This document shows positions 1 to 6,746 of a stretch of DNA of 64,000 nt, piece by piece. Numbering within the stretch: the stretch's first letter is position 1; each line of letters starts with the position of its first letter. Origin of the DNA: Mariprofundus erugo (GTDB lineage: Bacteria; Pseudomonadota; Zetaproteobacteria; Mariprofundales; Mariprofundaceae); the NCBI RefSeq assembly GCF_005818865.1, contig NZ_VBRY01000001.1, positions 186,001-250,000 of the forward strand, read 5' to 3'. Both the position numbers and the translations under genes were made by a program. The notes beneath the pieces are model-generated. The model was not told the origin of the DNA, ran no database searches, and saw only the letters and a list, made by a program, of their open reading frames with translations.

Positions 1-1
1 A

Positions 2-1666
2 CGGCGGCTCGGTCAGAAAGAGAAGAAGATGATCTTTGCCGCGACTGAGTCGAGCGGATCGATTGTGGCCGAATATACCGAAAATATCGACAGCACCGCC
101 GATGAGCAGGGGCGTTTTTGTATCAGCGATGCGGATGTGATGACGCTGGCCGACTACGCCATCAAGGTCGAACGCCACTATTCGGAGGTGGCCGGCGTCA
201 GCCGGCCGATGGATATGGAGTGGGCCAGGGATGGGGTCGATGGTCGCCTCTATATGGTGCAGGCCCGTCCTGAAACGGTGGAGTCACAGAAGCGGGGCAG
301 TGTGCTTGAGATCTACCACCTCAAATCGCGCTCGGCTGTTCTGGCCCAGGGTAAGGCGATCGGCACCCGTATTGGCGCAGGGCGTGTGCGGCTGATTGCC
401 GATGCGGCGCATCTCGCAGCATTTCAGCCGGGTGAGGTGCTGGTGGCCGAGATGACCACACCGGACTGGGAGCCGGTGATGAAGATGGCGGCCGCTATTG
501 TCACCAACCGGGGCGGCCGCACCTGCCATGCGGCGATTGTGGCGCGTGAGCTGGGAGTACCGGCGATCGTCGGTACCGGCAATGCCACCGAAGTATTGGC
601 CAACGGGGCGGCGGTGACCGTCTGCTGTGCGGAAGGGGAGGTCGGCAATATTCATGCCGGTATGCTGCCGTTTGAGATTCAGCATACCGATCTGGGGCAG
701 CTGGCAACGCCGCAAACCGCGATCATGATGAATCTGGGTAATCCGGATCAGGCCTTCAGTGTGGCCTCGCTGCCGGTGGCCGGTATTGGGCTGGCGCGAC
801 TCGAATTTATTATCAATGAGTATATCAAGGCCCATCCGATGGCGATTGTGCATCCCGAACGGGTCGATCAGGCCACGCGCGATGCCATCGCCGCCATGAG
901 CCGTGGCTTTGCCAGCCCGGCCGATTTCTTTGTCACGACGCTGGCGGAAGGGGTGGCGACGATTGCGGCTTCTGTCTACCCGAAACCGTGCGTGGTGCGC
1001 ATGAGCGATTTCAAAACCAATGAATATGCCACCCTGCTCGGCGGCCAGTTTTTCGAGCTTGAGGAGGCCAACCCGATGATCGGTTTTCGCGGTGCCTCCC
1101 GTTACGCCCACCCGGCCTATGCCGATGGCTTCGCGCTGGAGTGCCAGGCTATGAAACGGGTGCGCGATGAGATGGGGCTGACCAACGTCCGGCTGATGAT
1201 TCCGTTTTGCCGCCGGGTGGAGGAGGGCCAAAAGGTGCTGGCAGCCATGGCCGCGAACGGACTGGTGCGTGGTGAAAACGGACTGCAGATCTATGTGATG
1301 TGCGAGATTCCCAATAATGTGATCAGTATCGATGCCTTTGCCGAGCTGTTCGACGGCTTTTCCATCGGCTCCAACGATCTGACCCAGCTGACGCTCGGCG
1401 TGGATCGGGATTCGGAAATCGTCGCCTTCGATTTCGATGAGCGCGACCCCGGCATGCTTAAGATGATCCGCATGGCGGTCGAAGGCGCCCGCCGCAATGG
1501 CCGCCATTCAGGTATCTGCGGACAGGCCCCATCCGATTACCCGGAGCTGGTCGAATTCCTGGTGGAGATCGGTATCGACTCGATCAGCCTGACCCCGGAT
1601 ACCGTGCTTGCCGCCATCCCGAATGTGCTGCAAGCCGAACAAAAGCGGCGACAAAAGCAGGGGTGA
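2..1666 (+). CDS. ppsA: Phosphoenolpyruvate synthase, C-terminal part (5' end outside window)
   Basis: PpsA makes phosphoenolpyruvate from pyruvate and ATP in the cytoplasm, releasing AMP and phosphate; it is the entry step of gluconeogenesis. The frame is open from the first bases, so the ATG at 29 is an internal methionine (context LGQKEKKMIFA) and the N-terminal ATP-grasp domain lies mostly upstream. Visible parts are the end of the nucleotide-binding domain (EWARDG...LYMVQARPE), the swivelling phosphohistidine domain with the catalytic His in GGRTCHAAIVARELGVPA, and the C-terminal TIM-barrel PEP-binding domain (IGFRGASRY, GSNDLTQLTLG, ICGQAPSDYPE). The reading frame ends at TGA 1664-1666. 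Identity is secure; only the start is missing. Confidence 0.95.
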   Translation, partial: RRLGQKEKKMIFAATESSGSIVAEYTENIDSTADEQGRFCISDADVMTLADYAIKVERHYSEVAGVSRPMDMEWARDGVDGRLYMVQARPETVESQKRGSVLEIYHLKSRSAVLAQGKAIGTRIGAGRVRLIADAAHLAAFQPGEVLVAEMTTPDWEPVMKMAAAIVTNRGGRTCHAAIVARELGVPAIVGTGNATEVLANGAAVTVCCAEGEVGNIHAGMLPFEIQHTDLGQLATPQTAIMMNLGNPDQAFSVASLPVAGIGLARLEFIINEYIKAHPMAIVHPERVDQATRDAIAAMSRGFASPADFFVTTLAEGVATIAASVYPKPCVVRMSDFKTNEYATLLGGQFFELEEANPMIGFRGASRYAHPAYADGFALECQAMKRVRDEMGLTNVRLMIPFCRRVEEGQKVLAAMAANGLVRGENGLQIYVMCEIPNNVISIDAFAELFDGFSIGSNDLTQLTLGVDRDSEIVAFDFDERDPGMLKMIRMAVEGARRNGRHSGICGQAPSDYPELVEFLVEIGIDSISLTPDTVLAAIPNVLQAEQKRRQKQG

Positions 1667-1832
1667 TTGTACCGCCTGCCTGCAGAATCTGCGCTTGCTG
1701 AAAAATAGTGAACAGCGGTGCCGCCATGCCATGCCGCCATGCCAGGCTTCGGTATTGCCGGGAGTGGGGATGATGAACGCCAGACCGCTTTTCCGAGTCG
1801 GTTGCGCCTGTCCGCAGGCCGGCCATGTCATC

Positions 1833-1982
1833 CAAATGGACGATATCGCATGGAAGCTCAATACTCGGCCCAGAAAGTCACTGGGCTGGAAATGCCCAGC
1901 AGAGCTCTTCCTGCCTGAAGGTGCTTTCGACTTTAATGCCTACTGGGCTAACAAATTAAACCTTGTTGCACTTCGAGTTTGA
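1833..1982 (+). pseudogene. IS30-family transposase remnant (C-terminus only)
   Basis: The frame from about 1833 reads DDIAWKLNTRPRKSLGW followed by KCPAELF and a short tail ending at TGA 1980-1982. LNTRPRK-LGW is the hallmark C-terminal segment of IS30-family DDE transposases. No catalytic core, no start codon and no terminal repeat are visible upstream, so this is a leftover of an insertion sequence of which only about 50 codons remain. It sits between ppsA and an integron-type cassette, marking the beginning of an accessory patch. The rest of 1667-2162 holds no gene I can support. Confidence 0.7.
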
Positions 1983-2143
1983 AACCGCCATACCTAACAC
2001 GGGTGATCCAATAGCTAATTAGTAAACCCCTTGTCATTCAACCTTTTGACAATGCTCGAATGCCCTGCTACCTTCAGAAGGTCTACCTGGGGAGGGAGTC
2101 ATGATGATTTTTCCGACAAAAAGATACTTATACCTATTAATAA

Positions 2144-2150
2144 GTTAGGT
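2144..2150 (+). other. attC R'-type core site (left cassette boundary)
   Basis: GTTAGGT fits the integron core consensus GTTRRRY. Recombination would fall after the G. Its TTAGGT is the first sequence of the cassette, 12 nt before the ATG of the next gene. In the excised circle it would rebuild GTTAGGT, the exact complement of that cassette's own R'' box ACCTAAC at 3219-3225. This reciprocal match is the main reason for calling it. Confidence 0.6.
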
Positions 2151-2162
2151 TTCATACTCGCC

Positions 2163-3224
2163 ATGGATAAACGTTATCAAGTATTTGTCAGTTCAACTTA
2201 TGCAGACCTGCAAGATGAGCGCCAAGAGGTAATGCAAGCACTTCTTGAACTCGACTGCATCCCAGCGGGCATGGAGCTATTTCCCGCCGCCAATGAAGAC
2301 CAATGGACGCTCATAAAAAAGGTAATCGATGATTGTGACTACTACATGGTCATCATCGCCGGTCGTTACGGATCAATTGGCCCTGATGGCCTAAGTTACA
2401 CGGAAATGGAATACCGCTACGCTTTAGAAACCGGAAAGCCCGTGCTCGGGTTTGTTCATCGCGATCCTGGGGCGCTGGCCGCGAGCAGATGTGAAAGTAG
2501 CGATGAGGGCAAAGGTAAGCTGGCGGTATTCCGCGAGCTTGTTCAGAAGAAGATGTGCCGCTTTTGGGAAAGTCCATCGGACTTGGGCAGCCAAGTGAGC
2601 CGAAGCTTAGTCAAACTAATCAAGAGTAGCCCTGGGATCGGCTGGGTTCGTGGAAACCTTGTTCCAGATGAAAGTGCAACTGAAGAAATACTAAGCTTGC
2701 GTCGGCGTGTGGAAGAACTCCAAGCTGAGTTGCAGGCCACCCGAACGAGTGGCCCCGCGGGAACATCCGATTTGGCGCAAGGTGAAGATGCCTTCGAGAT
2801 ACGGTTTTCTTTTGTCGCTTCACGCGATGAGTGGGCGCACAACGGAAAAGCCTTCGAGTCATCGACCGTCGTTGAGTGGGACGACATTTTCTCGGCTTTG
2901 TCGCCGCTGATGATTCATGAGGCTGTAGAAGGTGATCTTGCGAAGGCGCTCAACAATCTTGTTCGAGACTTCGCTTGGCATGATCTCAGTGAGTCCAAGG
3001 GGTTCAAGGGCTTAAACCTGATGAACTTCAAGGCTGATTCAGACGACTTTCAGACAATAAAGATTCAGCTACGCGCCTTAGGACTCATTACAAAAAGCGC
3101 AAAGAGCCGTAGCGTTAAGGACACTGCAACCTACTGGACGCTTACTCCATACGGAGATAACGTCATGACAAAACTGCGCGCAATTCGAAAACCAGAAACC
3201 CGGTCATCAACGGCAGAAACCTAA
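2163..3224 (+). CDS. DUF4062-domain protein in an integron-type cassette
   Basis: A 353-residue protein starting at ATG 2163; the frame extends upstream to 2031 but that part reads across the cassette boundary. Residues 1 to about 95 match the DUF4062 pattern: YQVFVSSTYADLQDERQEV, then IPAGMELFPA, a conserved D-Y-MVIIAGRYGS and GLSYTEMEYRYA. A short coiled-coil-like stretch (LRRRVEELQAELQAT, roughly 180-195) leads to a C-terminal part ending in a winged-helix-like segment (ALGLITKS...YWTLTPYGD). DUF4062 is often the N-terminal module of NLR-like or TIR/SIR2-type architectures, so a role in stress or phage response is possible; that is inference. The TAA stop lies inside the attC R'' box, as in typical cassettes. 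Base composition looks lower in GC than the neighbours. Confidence 0.8.
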   Translation: MDKRYQVFVSSTYADLQDERQEVMQALLELDCIPAGMELFPAANEDQWTLIKKVIDDCDYYMVIIAGRYGSIGPDGLSYTEMEYRYALETGKPVLGFVHRDPGALAASRCESSDEGKGKLAVFRELVQKKMCRFWESPSDLGSQVSRSLVKLIKSSPGIGWVRGNLVPDESATEEILSLRRRVEELQAELQATRTSGPAGTSDLAQGEDAFEIRFSFVASRDEWAHNGKAFESSTVVEWDDIFSALSPLMIHEAVEGDLAKALNNLVRDFAWHDLSESKGFKGLNLMNFKADSDDFQTIKIQLRALGLITKSAKSRSVKDTATYWTLTPYGDNVMTKLRAIRKPETRSSTAET

Positions 3225-3305
3225 CATGGCGCTCGACCTCGCTCCCTTCGGTCGCTGGACGCTGCGCGATAAAGCCGCGCAGCGCCGGTCAGCTCTACGT
3301 TAGGG
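3219..3305 (+). other. Integron attC recombination site
   Basis: An 87-nt imperfect palindrome with all parts of an attC site. R'' is ACCTAAC (3219-3225), then a 5-nt spacer, L'' GCTCGACC (3231-3238), a central stem GCTGCGCG (3261-3268) pairing with CGCGCAGC (3276-3283), L' GGTCAGC (3287-3293), a 5-nt spacer and R' GTTAGGG (3299-3305). L'' carries one extra base relative to L', as expected for the extrahelical base that directs strand choice by the integrase. Only the last base of R' departs from GTTRRRY. No integrase gene or attI site is in the window. Confidence 0.85.
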
Positions 3306-3311
3306 GTAAGA

Positions 3312-3803
3312 ATGGACGCAATCGACAAATGGGCGGAGCGTGTTTACACCGAGACTGATTTCGGTCGCAGTGTCGCTACGTTCGTGTCCGGTGTTATCGG
3401 CCTCATCGTGTACTTAACAACAAACGATGTCGTTATTGCGGCATTCTCCGCGATCATCGCTTTCCCAGTTTCCCGCCTAGTATCGGCCGCATTGCATGAA
3501 AGATTCATGCGTAAGAAAAAACGGCGCATAGAAGCAGAAGAAGCCGAACAAACGTACGAGCAATTAAGCAAAGAAGAAAAGGCAGTAGTTCAAGCGTTTG
3601 TTGAAACAGGCGGTTGTGTACTCACTTGGTCGCAAACGAACAAATTGCCAATTTCGTCAAACGGAATTGAGTCCTTAATTCAACGCGAGGCCATGTGGAC
3701 TTCAATGACTGCCGATGGAATGAGGGAAACATTTAATCTTGATACGTCGCTGTTTAATGTTGGGTTGTCAAAACGGAAAGCGAATATACGGGGTCTGGCT
3801 TGA
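3312..3803 (+). CDS. Predicted small membrane protein of second cassette, 3' end formed by an inserted REP
   Basis: I do not recognise this 163-residue protein. It starts 6 nt after the attC R' site, a typical first-gene position for the following cassette. Residues about 18-60 hold one or two hydrophobic segments (TFVSGVIGLIVYLTT, VVIAAFSAIIAFPVS). A basic, charged coiled-coil-like stretch follows (MRKKKRRIEAEEAEQTYEQL), then a C-terminal domain that could be a small winged helix (EKAVVQAFVETGG, ESLIQREAM). Its last codons and TGA fall inside the inverted repeat at 3791-3817, so the natural C-terminus was probably lost or replaced when the neighbouring transposable element arrived. The layout, two membrane helices plus a cytoplasmic domain, recalls superinfection-exclusion-type cassette proteins, but nothing proves this. 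Confidence 0.65.
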   Translation: MDAIDKWAERVYTETDFGRSVATFVSGVIGLIVYLTTNDVVIAAFSAIIAFPVSRLVSAALHERFMRKKKRRIEAEEAEQTYEQLSKEEKAVVQAFVETGGCVLTWSQTNKLPISSNGIESLIQREAMWTSMTADGMRETFNLDTSLFNVGLSKRKANIRGLA

Positions 3804-3817
3804 CATCTGGGTGTTTT
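3791..3817 (+). repeat. Left REP-type inverted repeat of the RAYT element
   Basis: 27 nt beginning GGGTCTGGCTTGACATC, matching the reverse complement of 4768-4794 at 26 of 27 positions (the only mismatch is T3796). It lies 17 nt upstream of the transposase start and supplies the stop codon of the preceding gene. Confidence 0.85.
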
Positions 3818-3834
3818 AAAGCGAATAGTTAGCT

Positions 3835-4791
3835 ATGGCACGCAAACCAAGAGTTCATCTTCCCGGCGGCTATTACCATGTCATGATGCGTGGTAACGTT
3901 GGTAGTGACCTCTTCTTTTCCGATGCTGATCGCACGCATTTCATGCTGCTGATGCAAGAGGGTGTTGAGCGGTACGGCCACCGAATCCACGCGTTTTGTC
4001 TGATGCGCAATCATGTCCATCTGCTGATTCAGGTTGAAACCATTCCTCTGGGAAAAATCATTCAGAATCTTTGTTTTCGATATACCCGTTATGTGAACAG
4101 GCAGAAGGGTGAGGTTGGTCATCTGTTTCAGGGGCGCTTTAAAGCGATTCTTGTCGATGCTGATCGCTATTTACTGGAGCTCGCCCGTTACATTCATCTG
4201 AATCCGGTGCGTGCCGGAATCTGCGAGCGTGCAGCGGATTTTGAGTGGAGCAGTCAGAACGCTTACATGAATATGGTCACGCTTCCCTGGCTGCATACAG
4301 AGGAGGTTCTGTCCCGATTTTCTTGCGAAGAGTCGAAAGCCAGATTCTTATGGCAGGATTATATCGAGCAAGGGGTTGGAGAGTCGCGGCGGTCCGAGTT
4401 TCATCAGGGATCGCATTTAGGGCGTATTCTTGGTGACGATCATTTTGCAGAGAGGGCCATTCAGGCTTCAGGTCGATACGAGATGGCGAAGGCGCCTGCA
4501 ATTGCCCGGATCATCCAGGCGGTATGCAGCGAATACGGAGTGGAACCATCAGCCTTGTACGAGAGTGGTAAGGGGCGGGAAAGCTCGGAGCCACGTGCGA
4601 TGGCCGCATTGGTTGTGCAGCATATCGAAGGGGTAACGCTAACCGCACTGGCCAAAGAGTTTGGGCGCGAACTATCTTCGCTGAGTCAATCTGCCGGCAG
4701 GCTTCGTAAACGCATCAGGTCACACGATGATTTGCAGGAGCGACTTCTGACGATCTTAAACGAAATAAAAACACCCAGATGTCAAGCCTGA
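3835..4791 (+). CDS. REP-associated tyrosine transposase (RAYT, Y1/HUH family)
   Basis: A 318-residue single-strand transposase related to IS200/IS605 TnpA. Such proteins cut and join REP/BIME hairpins through a 5'-phosphotyrosine. The N-terminal Y1 domain shows PRVHLPGGYYHVMMRGN, the HUH metal motif HVH at residues 60-62 (MRNHVHLLIQ), and the RYIHLNPVRAG helix whose Tyr119 is the likely nucleophile. From about residue 215 comes a DnaA-like helix-turn-helix region (CSEYGVEPSALYESGKGRES...ALVVQHIEGVTLTALAKEFG), common in long RAYTs. It is intact and flanked by a near-perfect 27-nt inverted repeat, whose right copy encodes the last residues and the stop. REP-like fragments with the same GGGGTC-GG core occur at 8260-8405 and 10335, probable past products of this enzyme. 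Confidence 0.92.
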   Translation: MARKPRVHLPGGYYHVMMRGNVGSDLFFSDADRTHFMLLMQEGVERYGHRIHAFCLMRNHVHLLIQVETIPLGKIIQNLCFRYTRYVNRQKGEVGHLFQGRFKAILVDADRYLLELARYIHLNPVRAGICERAADFEWSSQNAYMNMVTLPWLHTEEVLSRFSCEESKARFLWQDYIEQGVGESRRSEFHQGSHLGRILGDDHFAERAIQASGRYEMAKAPAIARIIQAVCSEYGVEPSALYESGKGRESSEPRAMAALVVQHIEGVTLTALAKEFGRELSSLSQSAGRLRKRIRSHDDLQERLLTILNEIKTPRCQA

Positions 4792-4794
4792 CCC
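4768..4794 (-). repeat. Right REP-type inverted repeat of the RAYT element
   Basis: Reverse complement of 3791-3817 with one mismatch; it contains the transposase stop codon. Just downstream ACCCGGATG occurs three times within 4791-4829 (4791, 4804, 4817), so the right end looks like a small array of half-repeats. Confidence 0.85.
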
Positions 4795-4865
4795 GGATGT
4801 ATGACCCGGATGGGATGACCCGGATGCGGATGTTTCCAGCGATTTTTCATGCCTGTTGTTTATCG

Positions 4866-5468
4866 TCATTGAGCGTCATCCGCGCTGCCGGCAGTTATTG
4901 GCAGCTCGTGGCGAACCATGTGCAATTGGCCGATATCAAAGCCAAGTGAGGCGGCCTGCTGCCTGAAGTCTGTGATGACCTGTTCGGGCACGCTCTGAGT
5001 ACGTGCCAGTAACCACAGGAATGAGCGATTCGGCCCGCTGATAAATGAATAGCGGTATTGCTCGTGATCCAGCCCGAAAATGACATAAGCGCCATAGAAC
5101 GGGCCGAAGAAGGAGACCTTGAGATGGCCTGTGTCCGGGGTATCGACAAAATATGCGCGCCCTTCGGCTTGCTTCCACGCCTGATCCTGCTGCGAGTAGC
5201 CGCGGTTGATGACCCTGACGCCGCCATCTTCCCGCATCGAGTATTCGGCCGTTACCGCTTCCAGATCGCGCTCGAAACTGTGATCCAGGCGGGCTATTTC
5301 ATACCACTTGCCGAGATATCGGTTCAGCTCGAAGCCGGACACCGGGGTGATGCCGGATGGTGCAGCAACGCATGCGGATACCAGCACGGTAACGGCCAGC
5401 AGACCAATAGCCCGCAAGCTGGCAGCCCGCAAACTGGCAGCCCGCAGGCTAGCAGCTGGCACAACCAT
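4866..5468 (-). CDS. blc: Outer-membrane lipocalin (Blc-type lipoprotein)
   Basis: Bacterial lipocalins bind lipids or other hydrophobic ligands at the outer membrane and are often linked to membrane stress. The start chosen is ATG 5468; a GTG four codons upstream is also possible. A signal peptide ends in a lipobox LVSAC (Cys33), then the lipocalin signature YLGKWYEIARLDHSFER, a central beta-barrel (VTAEYSMREDGGVRVINRGY, GHLKVSFFGPFYGAYVIFGLD) and the C-terminal WLLART helix region typical of Blc. The N-terminus contains three tandem SLRAA units encoded by a 15-bp direct repeat at 5410-5454. The gene start overlaps the end of the haem-protein gene, and it is the last gene of a probable operon led by the MerR regulator. 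Lipocalin genes recur in light-controlled LitR/BluR-type regulons, which fits this context. Confidence 0.9.
   Translation of the reverse strand: MVVPAASLRAASLRAASLRAIGLLAVTVLVSACVAAPSGITPVSGFELNRYLGKWYEIARLDHSFERDLEAVTAEYSMREDGGVRVINRGYSQQDQAWKQAEGRAYFVDTPDTGHLKVSFFGPFYGAYVIFGLDHEQYRYSFISGPNRSFLWLLARTQSVPEQVITDFRQQAASLGFDIGQLHMVRHELPITAGSADDAQ
5410..5454 (-). repeat. 15-bp tandem repeat, three units, in lipocalin signal region
   Basis: Three adjacent units GCCCGCARRCTRGCA (5410-5424, 5425-5439, 5440-5454) add a SLRAA pentapeptide each to the signal peptide. Units are in frame; unit number could vary between strains by slippage. The third unit also contains the stop codon of the upstream haem-protein gene. 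Confidence 0.85.
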
Positions 5469-5745
5469 GCTCTTGATCACTTTCGTTATGTTCCGGGGCT
5501 TTGGCTTCGTGTTCGGACTGTTTCTGTTGCTGCAGCTGCTCTTTCATATGTTCGCTGAGATTGAAAGCGTTCTGTTTGAAGGCTCGACCGAAGGCATTCA
5601 GGCCATGCATATCCATGAAATGACAACTGCGGCAATCAGCTCCGGTCTGGCGGCTGAACGCAGGTGTTGCTGCGGCCTCCGGGATCATCTGCAAAACCGG
5701 AAACAGCGACAGGGTAATGATCAGTAACAGTTTTTTCTTATGCAT
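5449..5745 (-). CDS. Small exported mono-haem c-type cytochrome-like protein
   Basis: A 98-residue protein starting at ATG 5745, preceded by GGAG at good distance and only 11 nt after the regulator's stop. It has a Sec signal (KKKLLLIITLSLFPVLQMIPEAAA) and one CxxCH haem-attachment site in GADCRSCHFMDMHGLNAFG, followed by a charged, glutamine-rich C-terminus ending CASC. The CRSCH plus LNAFGRAFK pattern resembles small periplasmic cytochromes next to electron-transport or stress genes. The histidine-rich tail and terminal CxxC-like pair might bind metal. Its overlap with the lipocalin start suggests coupled translation. A precise function is not evident. Confidence 0.8.
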   Translation of the reverse strand: MHKKKLLLIITLSLFPVLQMIPEAAATPAFSRQTGADCRSCHFMDMHGLNAFGRAFKQNAFNLSEHMKEQLQQQKQSEHEAKAPEHNESDQEHGCASC

Positions 5746-5756
5746 GTGAATCTCCT

Positions 5757-6650
5757 TTACCAGCTTCGAAGCAACTCGATTGCATCCTGAAATGCAGCCG
5801 GCAGACACTGGATCTGTAGCTGCTCAAGCTGCCTTTGATGGCGCAGTGAAAATTCTCCGGCCATGGCAAACGGGCCGTCGCAGGCCAGCCCGAAACGGTA
5901 GAGCTGCGATTGCCAGTCACCGAGCGGTTCACCATCTTCCCATAACACCACGCCTCTGATATTGCCGTGGCTGATTAGCTCCGCCAGTGCCGGCAGGCCC
6001 GGGAGTTGTCCCAGCCAGCGCATGTCCAGGCCAGCTTCGCGTGCCATGATTTCAAAGATGTGGGCCATCAGGTTTCGCTCCGTGGCTTCGCCGCCGTATA
6101 CATTCGGCATGGAGACAATCAGCAGGGTTTGCCCGGAGCGTTCCGGTTCCAGACCACGGCTGCGTTGTTCAAGGTAAACAGCGATCGCCTGGGTCAGCAC
6201 ATGCCGATATGCCCAGCGGCCCTCGTCTTCAGTGGTCGCGATCGCCATCAGGCAGGGGCGAAGCAGTTCATCTGCCAGCAGATGCAGTGGATAGATGCCG
6301 CCTGCATCGCGCAGCGTCGTAATAGCTGATGTCGTATCGAGTGACCTGGCGGCCTTGAGAAGCCGTTCCTGAAATCCCGGCCAGTCTGATGTCGCCACAG
6401 AGGCGGGTGTTGCCGCCTTGCTGGCCAGTGCTGATTTGACCTGGCCGACGGGGATGCCGGTGTCGATCAGGGCCACGATTTGCCGCACCCTGCGAATATC
6501 CTCATCGGAGTAGAGGCGGTGACCCTTGTCTGTGCGTGTTGGCTTGATCAGCCCGTAACGGCGCTCCCATGCCCTGAGGGTAACGGGCAGCACGCCGGTT
6601 TGCTGTGCGACATGGCGAATGGGAAAGAGGTTGTCGGTTGAGTCATTCAT
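5757..6650 (-). CDS. MerR-family regulator of the BluR/LitR/CarH type
   Basis: A 297-residue regulator; the ATG at 6650 was chosen because translation further upstream would run through the operator. Residues about 8-75 form a MerR winged helix (FPIRHVAQQTGVLPVTLRAWERRYGLIKPTRT-KGHRLYSDEDIRRV). The rest aligns in layout with the cobalamin-binding helper and Rossmann domains of CarH/LitR (W-x-YRHVLTQAI, then VSMPNVYGGEATERNLMAHIFEIMAREAG). The axial-ligand histidine of the E/DxHxxG motif is absent: the region reads NVYGGEATERNL. So it is probably B12-independent, as in E. coli BluR. It is transcribed away from gpx and the BLUF gene, and the shared gap carries TTGTACAA boxes. I infer a repressor of both arms whose activity is controlled by the BLUF protein. 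Confidence 0.85.
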   Translation of the reverse strand: MNDSTDNLFPIRHVAQQTGVLPVTLRAWERRYGLIKPTRTDKGHRLYSDEDIRRVRQIVALIDTGIPVGQVKSALASKAATPASVATSDWPGFQERLLKAARSLDTTSAITTLRDAGGIYPLHLLADELLRPCLMAIATTEDEGRWAYRHVLTQAIAVYLEQRSRGLEPERSGQTLLIVSMPNVYGGEATERNLMAHIFEIMAREAGLDMRWLGQLPGLPALAELISHGNIRGVVLWEDGEPLGDWQSQLYRFGLACDGPFAMAGEFSLRHQRQLEQLQIQCLPAAFQDAIELLRSW

Positions 6651-6668
6651 GCGCCAACGGTAACAGTA

Positions 6669-6698
6669 TTGTACAATTATTTCAAATTTATTGTACAA
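6669..6698. promoter_or_regulatory. Operator: two TTGTACAA palindromes in the divergent promoter
   Basis: TTGTACAA occurs at 6669-6676 and again at 6691-6698, spaced exactly 22 bp start to start (two helical turns), in an AT-rich gap between divergent genes. TGTACA half-sites are the known recognition core of LitR/PplR-type MerR regulators, although there the reported spacing differs. The right box could double as a -35 element (TTGTAC) for a promoter with TATTGT at 6714-6719 reading towards the peroxidase. Confidence 0.7.
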
Positions 6699-6746
6699 TA
6701 GTTATACGGCTGCTATTGTGGGCCCATCAATTCAAGGAGGATGACG

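Noticed and set aside
284-1507. Long minus-strand open frame of 407 codons inside ppsA
   Set aside because: Antisense shadow of a clear ppsA coding frame; sequence is low-complexity His/Arg/Gln-rich without family resemblance.
1992-2150. ACCTAAC at 1992 with GTTAGGT at 2144 as a complete upstream attC
   Set aside because: The L boxes do not pair and the length (159 nt) is atypical; only the R' at 2144 is supported, through the cassette's own R''.
3828-3834. GTTAGCT directly before the RAYT gene as another attC core site
   Set aside because: Third purine of GTTRRRY is C and no partner boxes exist; it lies between the element's repeat and its gene.
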